DNA of 64,000 nucleotides from an uncultured Alphaproteobacteria bacterium (GTDB lineage Bacteria > Pseudomonadota > Alphaproteobacteria > UBA6615), in contig CALSNJ010000003.1 in the NCBI GenBank assembly GCA_943787745.1, positions 186,001-250,000 of the forward strand. The letters run 5' to 3'. The position numbers were made by a program, and so were the translations under genes. Within the stretch, counting starts at the first letter, position 1; each line of letters starts with the position of its first letter. Below the pieces are notes generated by a model, which did no database searches, had not been told where the DNA came from, and saw only the letters and a program-made list of their open reading frames with translations. Positions 53,796 to 62,195 of the stretch are shown one piece after another.

Positions 53796-54719
53796 ATGGC
53801 AGAGTTCGATATCAAGTTCAGCGGCTATCAGGGCCCGCGTTCGATCCACAATCGCGCCGTGCAGGTGTTTGGTGATTCTCTTGCCAACAGTCTTGGTGAC
53901 CGGGTGGGATTCGAGCATGTGCTCAATGTGACAGAGGCGGGCCGCAAGGCTGCCGATCTCCTGACCATGGTGGCATCGGGTGAGACGACCCTGTGCTATT
54001 TTTCCTCCAGTTATCTCGCAGACAAAGTTCCCGAGATCGCATTGTTCGACCTTCCGTTCCTGATTCGGGATCGGGCGCAGGCCTATGCGATGTTGGACGG
54101 GCCACTTGGCCAGCTGGTTGTCGACAAGATGGCCGAGGCTGCCGATTTCAGGATTGTCGCCTGGTGGGACAATGGCTTTCGGCATTTTTCCAACGGTGTT
54201 CGCCCGATCCGGACCCCCGCGGATTGCGAAGGCCTGAAAATCCGGACCTTGTTCAGTGAGCTCCAGCAGCAAAGTTTTGCCGCGATGGGATTTGAGCCGG
54301 TGCCGCTCGACGTTGCCGAATTGCCCGGCGCGTGTGCGGACGGAACTGTTGATGCGCAGGAAAACCCGCTGACCAACACGTTCAATTTTGGGATCAACGA
54401 ACACCATCGCTGGATCACCATGAGCGGGCATTTCTTTGGCCCATGTGTGGTGTTGGCCCACAAGAAGACATGGGATGCCTGGCCCGAAGATGTCCGGAAT
54501 GCCGTTCAGGCCGCGCTGGCCGAGGCGACACCCGCGCAACGTGGATTTGCAGCTGCCGAAGATGAGGCGATCAAGTCCCGGATGGACCCGGGTCAGAATG
54601 AATTGATCGAACTCTCCGAAGACGAGCGCGCGGCCTTTGTTTCCGCGGTCGCCCCGGTGGTCGAGAGGACCATGAGCCAATTCAGGGATGAGTTGTTCGA
54701 GTATCTGCCGCGCGGCTAG
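53796..54719 (+). CDS. TRAP-type (DctP) binding protein without signal peptide
   Basis: A 307-residue DctP-fold protein. Motifs: E-I-A-L-F-D-L-P-F-L-I-R, the W-W-D-N-G-F-R-H-F-S-N stretch, L-K-I-R-T-L and D-A-Q-E-N-P-L-T-N-T. All known TRAP binding proteins are exported, but here the chain begins M-A-E-F-D-I-K-F-S-G-Y, the first strand of the mature fold; neither this nor an upstream in-frame start gives a leader. No DctQ or DctM gene is near. It may be a cytoplasmic ligand-binding protein, or the leader was lost. Confidence 0.85.
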   Translation: MAEFDIKFSGYQGPRSIHNRAVQVFGDSLANSLGDRVGFEHVLNVTEAGRKAADLLTMVASGETTLCYFSSSYLADKVPEIALFDLPFLIRDRAQAYAMLDGPLGQLVVDKMAEAADFRIVAWWDNGFRHFSNGVRPIRTPADCEGLKIRTLFSELQQQSFAAMGFEPVPLDVAELPGACADGTVDAQENPLTNTFNFGINEHHRWITMSGHFFGPCVVLAHKKTWDAWPEDVRNAVQAALAEATPAQRGFAAAEDEAIKSRMDPGQNELIELSEDERAAFVSAVAPVVERTMSQFRDELFEYLPRG

Positions 54720-55067
54720 ATGGTTTCACGTTGGAAGTCGTCAGATGCAGGCCTGGGATGCTCAAAACCTCCGTTTCGGGGGAAGCAGCGTGGTTTTGAG
54801 GGAATCGAATGGGCCGCAGGATTTCTTTTGATTTTTATCCTGTCTTCTTCGCTGTTGTGTTGTTTGCAGCGCCGGCGGCGTAGGCGAACTTTTCCAGAAG
54901 GGGCCAACCCGAATTTTGAGTATGAGTTCGGCGTGACTCCTTTGATGAACGCAGCTCTGCGCGGAAATTTGCGCTCGGCCGTTCTGCTGCGGGTGCTTCA
55001 GTCTAATTGGAAAGAAATGCCTGAACTTCATGCAGGGCACGTTTCCATGCGCTTTCCTGCTCCATGA
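54720..55067 (+). other. Possible small ORF with one ankyrin-like repeat
   Basis: Directly after the DctP-like stop an open frame of 115 codons contains a hydrophobic helix (about 33-50), a poly-Arg stretch, and residues 61-90 G-A-N-P-N-F-E-Y-E-F-G-V-T-P-L-M-N-A-A-L then R-G-N-L, a recognisable ankyrin unit (54900-54989). Nothing else of an ankyrin protein surrounds it, and the 3' end overlaps the gene on the other strand by 65 bp. Probably a remnant. Confidence 0.3.
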
Positions 55068-56184
55068 CCAGGTGGTTTGCACTGTCGAGCGAGACGAATC
55101 TGGCATGGGGTATGCGCGCGGCCATGAACCGGGCTTCGCTGACGGGTGAGACAAGCTCCCGTTCGGAATGAAGTACCAATGTTGGCATACCGATTTTCTT
55201 GAGCAGGTGAGAGACGTCGATGTTATCGATTGCTTCTCGCATGAGCACGGCATTGTCCGGTGAGGTGCCTGTTCGTTGTATCTCGGTCCACCAGCGGATT
55301 TGTTCCGAACTGGCTTCGGGCAGGTATAGCGCGGCAAACATGTCACGGAAGGGTGACGTTTCCTTGCCCCAACCCTGCCGCATCAAGGTTACAAATGCCT
55401 TGCTTTCCGCTCGGTTGTCTTCGTTTCCACGCATACGGCGACCGCGTGCGAACCCGCCCCAAAGTATCAGGTGGGTCACCCGATCGGGGTTTCGGGCAGC
55501 ATAGTCGATCGCAATCGCGGCCCCCTGGGATATGCCCAGCAACGCAAACTTCGCTTGATTGTTTGCTTCGATGAAGGTTTCGAGATCCGTTACAAAATCT
55601 TCAAATCCGATGTCGCCAACCTCCCAGTTGGCAAGTCCCACGCCGCGCGAATCATATCGGAGCAAGCTGCTGTCGCGCGAGAGCGTCTGAAACAGGGGCC
55701 CCCACATAGGGCTCGCCCAGTCATGCTCGAGATGGTTGAGCCAGTTTGCGACCTTGATCAGGGTGGGGCCCTGTCCGGAGATGGCGTATGGCAGGTCTAT
55801 GCCGTCGGGTGTCGAACAGTAACGTATTTGGGGGGACGAGGTCTCCGGTTCGATCTCACCGAGCGAAGACGGAGTTTGACCATCGATCTGTGCGATGAAT
55901 TGAAACCCGCGCCGTGAAACGGTTCGGATAACGGTTTGCCGGGAGCCGGAGTCACCGACGGCCTGACGGGCTGCGCTGATGCGGCTGCTGAGCGTGGCAT
56001 CGGAGACAATCCGGCCGTCCCATATGGCCTCGATGACCTCGTCTTTCGAAACAACACGATCATGGTTTTTGATCAGAAATTCCAGCAGTGCGAAGACCTG
56101 AGGTTCTGTCGGCACAACTTCGCTTCCGCGTGCCAGTTCATAGCGTTCCGGATCGAGCGTGTAGGGGCCGAATTCGTATGTCAC
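55003..56184 (-). CDS. Winged-helix / alpha/beta-hydrolase fusion protein
   Basis: A 393-residue fusion. Residues 1-100 are an OmpR/CadC-type DNA-binding winged helix (F-G-P-Y-T-L-D-P-E-R-Y-E-L, E-P-Q-V-F-A-L-L-E, V-S-D-A-T-L-S-S-R-I-S-A-A-R, T-V-S-R-R-G-F-Q-F). Residues 120-393 are an alpha/beta hydrolase with S219 in L-L-G-I-S-Q-G-A and H in D-S-A-N-H-L-V. The acid position reads L-H-S-E-R-E-L-V, with Glu for the usual Asp. No membrane helix separates the parts, so it could be a regulator whose hydrolase domain binds or cleaves a ligand. Confidence 0.87.
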   Translation of the reverse strand: MTYEFGPYTLDPERYELARGSEVVPTEPQVFALLEFLIKNHDRVVSKDEVIEAIWDGRIVSDATLSSRISAARQAVGDSGSRQTVIRTVSRRGFQFIAQIDGQTPSSLGEIEPETSSPQIRYCSTPDGIDLPYAISGQGPTLIKVANWLNHLEHDWASPMWGPLFQTLSRDSSLLRYDSRGVGLANWEVGDIGFEDFVTDLETFIEANNQAKFALLGISQGAAIAIDYAARNPDRVTHLILWGGFARGRRMRGNEDNRAESKAFVTLMRQGWGKETSPFRDMFAALYLPEASSEQIRWWTEIQRTGTSPDNAVLMREAIDNIDVSHLLKKIGMPTLVLHSERELVSPVSEARFMAARIPHARFVSLDSANHLVMEQESAWKRALHEVQAFLSN

Positions 56185-56305
56185 CGGTCAGATGCCCTCG
56201 AAAAATGAATATCCAGAAAATCTCAAGCGTAAATCAAGGAAACCTTCAAGCACCCCCCATTCTCGCAACCTAGTCTGCACCTGTCATTCAATGAGGAGAC
56301 AGATC

Positions 56306-56527
56306 ATGACGAATACCACAGACATTCGACAATTGCCCGATGGTTCAATCGACTACCTGTACTATCAGCGCTTGGGGCGCGGCTTGCATGGACAAGCGGT
56401 GCGAAGGGCGGGATGTAGGATCGCCGTCGTTCCAGGGAATATCCTCACGCGGGCAACGCGATGGCTGTTCCGGGCTTGGGCCCCGAGCGTCTACCCGTCC
56501 TCGCGGATGTCGTCGAAGACCTTGTAG
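56306..56527 (+). CDS. Small hypothetical protein, probably truncated
   Basis: The ATG at 56306 is preceded by a good GAGGAG. The first 34 residues (D-I-R-Q-L-P-D-G-S-I-D-Y-L-Y-Y-Q-R-L) resemble small alphaproteobacterial proteins with a helical start. The rest does not look natural and overlaps the end of the dehydrogenase gene on the other strand. The gene was probably cut off when the neighbouring block arrived. Function unknown. Confidence 0.4.
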   Translation: MTNTTDIRQLPDGSIDYLYYQRLGRGLHGQAVRRAGCRIAVVPGNILTRATRWLFRAWAPSVYPSSRMSSKTL

Positions 56528-57378
56528 AGCAGGCTGTAGTCATCTTCGGCCATGCCGCGGTCGATGGCCTTGTTGAGGAAGGTGCTGGTTTCCTTGGCGT
56601 AGCGTGCATCCATACCCATGCCTTCGGCCATGCGCACGACCATGCCCAGATCCTTGTTCAGATTGTAGACCCGCGAGCGGGCGTCCCAGGTTTCTGAAAG
56701 AATATGACGCGGGAAACGCGCTTCACTGGAATAGGAACGCGCGTTGGACGTGTTGAAGACGTCGATCATGTCCGACAGCTTCAACCCCGCGCGTTCGGCC
56801 ATCCGACCGGCTTCGCAGGTGGTCAGGAAGATGGAGTGTGTGACCATGTTGTGGATCAGCTTCATGGCATGCCCGGCCCCGACATCGCCGAGGAAATACA
56901 TATTGTCCGCAATCGCCTCGAGCTTTGAACGACAGGTTTCGAAGGTCGCCTGATCACCGCCAATCATCAGGGTCAGGGTGCCGGCATCCGCACCGGTCGC
57001 ACCACCACTCATGGCGGCGTCGAGATACTGGATGCCCGCTTCAGCAGCGCGTGCGGCAATCCGTTTGGTGTCCTCGGGAAAAGATGTGGTCAGGTCGTAG
57101 ATCACAGTTCCCGGCGCGGCCTGAGCCAGAACGCCACCCTCACCTTCGAACGAAGCTTCGATCTCAGGTGTGGCGGGGACCACGTAAACCATCATCGCAC
57201 CGGCGGCAGCCATCTCACCGGGAGGGGCCACCATGATGTTGTCTTGCGCGGCAAGATTGTTGCGTGCGCCCTCGCTGATGTCCCAGACCGCTGTCAGATG
57301 GCCAGCCTTGGCGAAATTGGTCGCGATGCCCCGGCCCATATTGCCAAGCCCGATGACCCCGATTGTCGGTTTCGTCAT
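56491..57378 (-). CDS. Beta-hydroxyacid dehydrogenase (3-hydroxyisobutyrate dehydrogenase family)
   Basis: A 295-residue enzyme. The NAD-binding loop is I-G-V-I-G-L-G-N-M-G-R-G-I. The substrate-binding motif D-A-A-M-S-G-G-A-T-G-A follows at about 117-127 and the catalytic lysine lies in G-H-A-M-K-L-I-H-N. Family members oxidise 3-hydroxyisobutyrate, tartronate semialdehyde and related acids. It lies 26 bp downstream of the GntR gene on the same strand. With the Gfo/Idh proteins it points to a polyol or sugar-acid pathway. Confidence 0.92.
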   Translation of the reverse strand: MTKPTIGVIGLGNMGRGIATNFAKAGHLTAVWDISEGARNNLAAQDNIMVAPPGEMAAAGAMMVYVVPATPEIEASFEGEGGVLAQAAPGTVIYDLTTSFPEDTKRIAARAAEAGIQYLDAAMSGGATGADAGTLTLMIGGDQATFETCRSKLEAIADNMYFLGDVGAGHAMKLIHNMVTHSIFLTTCEAGRMAERAGLKLSDMIDVFNTSNARSYSSEARFPRHILSETWDARSRVYNLNKDLGMVVRMAEGMGMDARYAKETSTFLNKAIDRGMAEDDYSLLYKVFDDIREDG

Positions 57379-57404
57379 GGTTCTTCTCCCCTTGTGCCGA
57401 CGGG

Positions 57405-58172
57405 TTAACCTCGTTCGGCGACGTAAGTGTAGTCAGATGTATTGCAGCGGCTGACCCGCCATTCGACAGGGCGACCGTCAATCGTGATCGCGACCCGGTC
57501 GATTTCGAGCAGAGGTGCGTCGGGCATGATGCCTAGCAGCTGCGCCTCCAGTGCTTCTGCCGGAACGGCAGATACGGATTCCGATGCCTTGGCGACGGTG
57601 ATGCCGTATTCGCCCTGATAAAACCTGTAGAGGTTTTCGGGCAGTTTCAGATCGCCCCCCAGCCCCGGGAACAAATCGCGCGGCAGGGTCAATCGTTCGA
57701 CAATCACCGGGCGTTCGCGCAATTCGCGTACCCGATGCATGGCAACCACATATGCACCTTCGCCAAGTTCGAGCCTGTCTCTTTCGGTCTCGGTGGCCGG
57801 GCGTTGCTCGCAGGCCAATGTTCGGCTGGACGGCATGGTCTGATCGCCGTCCCGGCTTTTCAGGTTGAAGTACAGGAACAGCGCTCGTCGCTCGGTGTAT
57901 TCGGACACAAAGGTCCCGCGGCCCTGTCGGCGTTCGAGCAAATTCTCGGCGACCATGTCGTTGAGCGCCTTGCGCACAGTGCCCTGGCTGACGGAGAGCT
58001 CCTCGGCGAGCTCAAACTCGCTTGGCAGGGCTTCACCGGGCTTCCAGTAATTGTCGATCAGCCGCTTGCGGATGATCTCCTCGACCTGCGCATAAAGCGG
58101 TTTTCCCGGCGCGCGTTTGAGCTGCGCTGGTTTTGACGATTTACGTTTTGCGGTTTTGGGTTTTGACGCCAT
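57405..58172 (-). CDS. GntR-family transcriptional regulator (HutC/UTRA type)
   Basis: A 255-residue repressor. The winged-helix domain (about 25-95) has L-Y-A-Q-V-E-E-I-I, P-S-E-F-E-L-A-E-E-L-S-V-S-Q-G-T-V-R-K-A-L and R-R-Q-G-R-G-T-F-V. The UTRA ligand domain (about 100-255) has E-R-L-T-L-P-R-D-L-F-P and V-E-W-R-V-S-R-C. The ATG at 58172 is preferred; 58184 is an alternative. Its ligand is probably a metabolite of the block. The palindrome at 51002 is a candidate operator. Confidence 0.9.
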   Translation of the reverse strand: MASKPKTAKRKSSKPAQLKRAPGKPLYAQVEEIIRKRLIDNYWKPGEALPSEFELAEELSVSQGTVRKALNDMVAENLLERRQGRGTFVSEYTERRALFLYFNLKSRDGDQTMPSSRTLACEQRPATETERDRLELGEGAYVVAMHRVRELRERPVIVERLTLPRDLFPGLGGDLKLPENLYRFYQGEYGITVAKASESVSAVPAEALEAQLLGIMPDAPLLEIDRVAITIDGRPVEWRVSRCNTSDYTYVAERG

Positions 58173-58273
58173 GAACCGACCCATCTCCCTGACAGCGCCG
58201 CGCCGGTCGGCGCGGTGACCAAGAGATTTAATACGTGCTCGGGCGCAAAGGCGTCAATGCAGCCGACCGCCGG

Positions 58274-58669
58274 TTAGATCAGCTCGCGGCTGCCCGAGGC
58301 AAAGCCAACCTTCACGGTCATGGTCCCTTCGTTCACAATCCAGGGACGCACCATATATTTGCGGGCACCTGCTGCATGCATCGGATCTGCTGCCGCAATG
58401 GCTTTGGCGTCTTCAAGAGATTCCGCCCGGATGACGACCATGCCGTCGCCAGACCACGTTTCGCCGTTCATATCGGCCATGGGGCCGGCGGCGAACATAA
58501 CGCCGGTGTCTTCAAGCATACGCTGATAGGCGAGGTGTTCCTTGATGTTGGCCTGAATGGGCTCCATGCCGTTTTCGGGCATTGTGAAGACCACAAACAA
58601 CTGTTTTCCCAGCAAGCTGTTGGTGCGCGCTCGCTCGAGCATGTGTTCCCAGGGAAATGTGTCAGACAT
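58274..58669 (-). CDS. YciI-like protein
   Basis: A 131-residue small alpha/beta protein related to the YCII family: F-V-V-F-T-M-P, H-L-A-Y-Q-R-M-L-E-D-T-G, F-A-A-G-P-M, and D-A-K-A-I-A-A-A-D-P-M-H-A-A-G with the conserved His-Asp pair. Family members act as lyases or dehydrochlorinases or have unknown roles. It lies between the GntR gene and the second Gfo/Idh gene on the same strand. Confidence 0.82.
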   Translation of the reverse strand: MSDTFPWEHMLERARTNSLLGKQLFVVFTMPENGMEPIQANIKEHLAYQRMLEDTGVMFAAGPMADMNGETWSGDGMVVIRAESLEDAKAIAAADPMHAAGARKYMVRPWIVNEGTMTVKVGFASGSRELI

Positions 58670-58698
58670 ATCCGGTCCTTTGCGGTGTTTTGGTCGGT

Positions 58699-59820
58699 CT
58701 ATTCGTAGAAGACGTCGAGATTGAGCGGCAAGTCCAGGCGTTCATTTCGCTTGGACGCCAGATCCATTGCCATCGTCATGATCAGATTGCGGTGCCCGTC
58801 TTGCGCCGTCGCGTGGGGTGTTTCCATGCCGGTGTAGAGGCGCTGGTACCAGGATACGGTTTCTTCGCGCATCGGTCCCCAGAGCTGGCCGTTATACATA
58901 TCGCCGGGCGGGTAGCTGGTCATGAAGTCCACATGGCGCTGATACTCGGGTGTGAATCCATCGGGTGCATATCCGGCGCCCTGGGGAATTTCGCTGGCGA
59001 TGACCAGATCGCGATGGGTGTCCTCGATATCGATCACTCCCTTGTCGCCGATGATCCCGATTTCGAGTCCGTAGACCGCACCTGGCCAGACGACGGGGGC
59101 TGCCCAGGATATGTTCATGGAGAACATCGTGCCGTCATCCATGGTGAAGATGCCGAAGGTTGAGTCTTTCGTGCCGTATTGCGAAAGCGCTTTGTCATTG
59201 GACTGTGCGTAGACCGAAACAGGGGTCTTTCCTTCCATCAGCCACATGCACATATCGAGCGCATGGGTGCCTGACACGACCATGGGCGTCAGGTTTTGAC
59301 GCTGATTGGTGCGCTGGACCGTGGCGATGGGCACCATACGGTTCATCAGGGCCCGGGTGATCACGCCGGTCACTTCGCCGATTTGGCCGGTTTGCAGGCG
59401 TTCTTTCACGGTCAGGAAGCGCCGGCGAAAACGCTGGGTATAGCCAATCACAGCGTCAACATTGTTGGTCTCGATGGCATCCAGAACACGACGGGATTCG
59501 CGGGCGTCCGTGGCCAGGGGTTTCTCAATGAAAAGCGCATGACCGGCATCGGCCGCCGCGATCGTCGGGGCCATGTGATGGTTTTCGTCGGTGGCGATGA
59601 TCACCGCATCGACTTCCGGCCGGGCAATCAGATCTTCAAAGTTTGAAGTCTTGAAATCGGCATCCACGTCGTCGGCCAATCGGTCGAGCAGGTCCTCTTT
59701 GATGTCGCAAAGGCCGATCCAGCCAATCCCGGGATAGTCTCGCGCGAACTCGGCACGGATACGTCCAATGGTGCCGCAGCCAATGACGGCCAGGCCGAGG
59801 GGTTTCTTGTTTTCTCTCAT
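58699..59820 (-). CDS. Gfo/Idh/MocA family oxidoreductase
   Basis: A 373-residue dehydrogenase. V-I-G-C-G-T-I-G-R-I-R is the dinucleotide loop and L-F-I-E-K-P-L (about 96-102) the E-K-P motif, followed by G-Y-T-Q-R-F-R-R and G-T-H-A-L-D-M-C-M-W. It resembles inositol 2-dehydrogenases. It is first in the minus-strand run dehydrogenase-YciI-GntR-hydroxyacid dehydrogenase. It is only distantly similar to the Gfo/Idh protein at 51090. Confidence 0.9.
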   Translation of the reverse strand: MRENKKPLGLAVIGCGTIGRIRAEFARDYPGIGWIGLCDIKEDLLDRLADDVDADFKTSNFEDLIARPEVDAVIIATDENHHMAPTIAAADAGHALFIEKPLATDARESRRVLDAIETNNVDAVIGYTQRFRRRFLTVKERLQTGQIGEVTGVITRALMNRMVPIATVQRTNQRQNLTPMVVSGTHALDMCMWLMEGKTPVSVYAQSNDKALSQYGTKDSTFGIFTMDDGTMFSMNISWAAPVVWPGAVYGLEIGIIGDKGVIDIEDTHRDLVIASEIPQGAGYAPDGFTPEYQRHVDFMTSYPPGDMYNGQLWGPMREETVSWYQRLYTGMETPHATAQDGHRNLIMTMAMDLASKRNERLDLPLNLDVFYE

Positions 59821-60035
59821 GGTTCACGCTCTCCCTGTTACGTGTTCTTGGTTCGCGGTTTGCCACATCTGTTGCGACACCACGATTGTAAGGAGGTATA
59901 TCACGGCAACACACGGGAGCACTGTTCCGATGCGTCAAAACAGCCGCGCATCTGAGGATGGTGGTGAAGTCATGGCATTGGGTTTTCCAGTCGGGCAAAC
60001 TCATTCATCAGGAATTTGCAAGGACACAAACGGCA

Positions 60036-60485
60036 ATGATTCGCGTGCACGGGACGAGCGTCGCGTTTTTACTGGGGGACCAATGGTTCGCGGTTCTGCT
60101 GCGTGGCTCCTCGGGCTCGGGTAAGTCGGATCTTGCCTTGCGATTGATTGAATCAGGCGCGCGCCTTGTCGCCGATGACCAGACCGAATTGCAGCTTCAG
60201 GACGGCGGCATTATGGCGTCTGTGCCGGAGCGACTGGCGGGTCGTATCGAGGTCCGTGGTGTCGGAATTGTGGAAATCGAACATCTGGCATCGGCCCGGC
60301 TGGTTTTGGTTTGCGACTTGTGCGCGTCGGAAGATGTTCCGCGCATGCCTGAGGAAGAATGTGTCCAACTTCTCGACCATAAGGTCGGCTTGCTGCGTGT
60401 TGCACCCTTTGAATTTTCAGCGCCGATCAAGGTTCGCCTTGGCGTTGAGGCAGCGCGGCGCGGTATACTGGGGCGAAACTTCTAA
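60036..60485 (+). CDS. hprK: HPr kinase/phosphorylase HprK, short alphaproteobacterial form
   Basis: A 149-residue protein consisting only of the catalytic domain, as usual in alphaproteobacteria, where HprK of Gram-positives is about 310 residues. The P-loop is R-G-S-S-G-S-G-K-S (24-31 for the core), followed by A-D-D-Q-T-E and E-V-R-G-V-G-I-V. It phosphorylates a serine of HPr in response to metabolites. An AAGGA lies 11 bases before the ATG; the frame is open to 59958. It normally follows chvG, from which it is separated by 10 kb here. Confidence 0.93.
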   Translation: MIRVHGTSVAFLLGDQWFAVLLRGSSGSGKSDLALRLIESGARLVADDQTELQLQDGGIMASVPERLAGRIEVRGVGIVEIEHLASARLVLVCDLCASEDVPRMPEEECVQLLDHKVGLLRVAPFEFSAPIKVRLGVEAARRGILGRNF

Positions 60486-60495
60486 ACGGTTGTTG

Positions 60496-61431
60496 ATGAT
60501 GTCAGGACAGATGAAACCCCAAACTGCTTCAGATGGCACTCAATCGTCACTCGCCGGTCGTGTGTTGGTGGTGACAGGGTTATCGGGTGCGGGGCGTTCA
60601 ACGGCGCTGAAGGCGCTCGAAGATATGAATTGTGAGGCTGTCGACAATCTGCCCATTCGATTGATGTCCACTTTGATTCAGCAGGGGCCGGCTGCGGGAC
60701 GGGGCTTGGCGATTGGCGTGGATGTGCGGACACGCGATTTCGCTGCGGAAGCCTTTGCTCAGGAAATCGAGGCTTTACGGGCGCGTGTCTCGACACCGAT
60801 CGAATTGGTGTTCCTGGATTGTGCCAATGATGTGATTGCCCGCCGCTATACTGAAACACGCCGCACGCATCCGATGGCAAGTGATCGCCCATTGGCTGAC
60901 GGTATTGCGGCCGAGCGTCGTTTGCTTTCGCCATTGCTTGATGGTGCGGATGTCGTGATCGATACGAGCCACACCAATATCCACGAATTTGGCCGTCTTC
61001 TGCGGGACAGACTTGTTGGCGTGTCTGCCGGTGAAGCAAATGTACTCGTCACCTCCTTTGCCTATCGCAACGGTGTGCCCCGTGATGCTGATCTGGTGAT
61101 CGACGTGCGGTTCCTTCGCAATCCGCATTACGATCCGGAGTTGCGACCCAAGACCGGGCGGGATGCCGATGTTGGCGCCTATATTTCCGAGGACCCGGAT
61201 TTCGAGACATTTTTCGAACGTTTGACCGATTTGCTGGCGCTCTTGCTGCCGCGTTTCAACGAAGAGGGTAAGAGTTATCTGACGATTGCGATCGGCTGTA
61301 CGGGCGGACAGCACCGCTCGGTCTATGTCGCCGAGAAACTGAAGGACTGGATTGCGGCGCGCACGACCCAGGTGGATGTGCGCCATCGGGAACTTTTGTT
61401 CGAGGCAGAAACCAAGGGGATGGCATCATGA
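60496..61431 (+). CDS. rapZ: RNase adapter protein RapZ (YvcJ family)
   Basis: About 311 residues. The N-terminal P-loop domain has V-V-T-G-L-S-G-A-G-R-S-T-A and C-E-A-V-D-N-L-P; the C-terminal domain has D-V-R-F-L-R-N-P, G-C-T-G-G-Q-H-R-S-V-Y. In enterobacteria RapZ senses glucosamine-6-phosphate and guides RNase E to small RNA; its alphaproteobacterial role is less known. Starts at 60496, 60499 and 60511 are all possible; an AGGA lies before the last. Its stop overlaps the next gene (ATGA). Confidence 0.93.
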   Translation: MMSGQMKPQTASDGTQSSLAGRVLVVTGLSGAGRSTALKALEDMNCEAVDNLPIRLMSTLIQQGPAAGRGLAIGVDVRTRDFAAEAFAQEIEALRARVSTPIELVFLDCANDVIARRYTETRRTHPMASDRPLADGIAAERRLLSPLLDGADVVIDTSHTNIHEFGRLLRDRLVGVSAGEANVLVTSFAYRNGVPRDADLVIDVRFLRNPHYDPELRPKTGRDADVGAYISEDPDFETFFERLTDLLALLLPRFNEEGKSYLTIAIGCTGGQHRSVYVAEKLKDWIAARTTQVDVRHRELLFEAETKGMAS

Positions 61432-61847
61432 TCGGATTGGTACTCGTGACCCATGGCCGGCTTGCCAATGAATTTCTGGCGGCACTTGAGCATGTCGTGG
61501 GGAAGCAGGAAAACATCGAAGCGATTTCCATCGGCGCTGACGATGATATGGAAGTGCGGCGGGGTGACATTGTTGAGGCACTGGCACGCGTGGGGTCACC
61601 TGACGGTGTCGTTGTGCTGACCGATATGTTCGGCGGCACACCATCGAATCTGGCGATATCGATTATGGATGCGCCGGGAGGGAATGTGCCGGTTGAAGTG
61701 ATTGCCGGGGTTAATTTGCCAATGCTGATTCGGTTGGCAAGTGCGCGTGAAACGACACCACTGGCTGCGCTCGTCCTGGATGCTCAGGAGGCGGGGCGCA
61801 AATACATCAACGTGGCCTCGGCGCTGCTTGAAAAGCAGGGCGAATAG
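61428..61847 (+). CDS. PTS EIIA component, mannose family (ManX-like)
   Basis: A 139-residue EIIA-Man domain. It begins G-L-V-L-V-T-H-G-R-L-A with the phosphorylated H9, and has V-V-L-T-D-M-F-G-G-T-P-S-N and G-V-N-L-P-M-L. No EIIB, EIIC or EIID sugar transporter is present, so this belongs to the regulatory 'incomplete PTS' of alphaproteobacteria. Confidence 0.94.
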   Translation: MIGLVLVTHGRLANEFLAALEHVVGKQENIEAISIGADDDMEVRRGDIVEALARVGSPDGVVVLTDMFGGTPSNLAISIMDAPGGNVPVEVIAGVNLPMLIRLASARETTPLAALVLDAQEAGRKYINVASALLEKQGE

Positions 61848-61852
61848 ACGTC

Positions 61853-62134
61853 TTGGGCGAATCTTCCGAACCAAGCCGAGTTGTGGCGATCACAAATAAA
61901 CGCGGGCTTCACGCGCGCGCATCCGCCCGCTTCGTCAAGCTGACAGAGACTTTTGATGCGGCAGTTGAGGTGCAGAAGGACGGCGCTGTGGTACCGGGAA
62001 CTTCCATCATGGGTTTGATGATGCTTGCGGCCGGGCCGGGATCTGAGATCGAGATCCGCGCATCGGGTCCTGAAGCTGCCGCCGCCATGGACGCGCTTTG
62101 CACACTGGTGGAAGAGAAGTTCGGAGAAGAATAA
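61853..62134 (+). CDS. ptsH: HPr phosphocarrier protein
   Basis: A 93-residue HPr. R-G-L-H-A-R-A-S contains the histidine phosphorylated by EI (H20), and G-T-S-I-M-G the serine phosphorylated by HprK (S51). The start at 61853 is TTG, five bases after the EIIA stop; the next ATG lies after the active site, so TTG is needed. The gene for EI (ptsP) is not in the window. Confidence 0.94.
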   Translation: MGESSEPSRVVAITNKRGLHARASARFVKLTETFDAAVEVQKDGAVVPGTSIMGLMMLAAGPGSEIEIRASGPEAAAAMDALCTLVEEKFGEE

Positions 62135-62141
62135 ACGAAAA

Positions 62142-62169
62142 CGGCGCCCGCTCATGAGAGCGGACGCCG
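62142..62169 (-). terminator. Terminator for porin 1 (possibly bidirectional)
   Basis: CGGCG-CCGCTC and GAGCGG-CGCCG form an eleven-pair stem with one bulged pair and loop ATGA. On the minus strand it is followed by TTTTCGTTT, 27 bases after the porin stop. ptsH ends on the other side, so it may serve both. Confidence 0.85.
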
Positions 62170-62195
62170 CGTTCAATGCGTCGTTTACCGTATGA

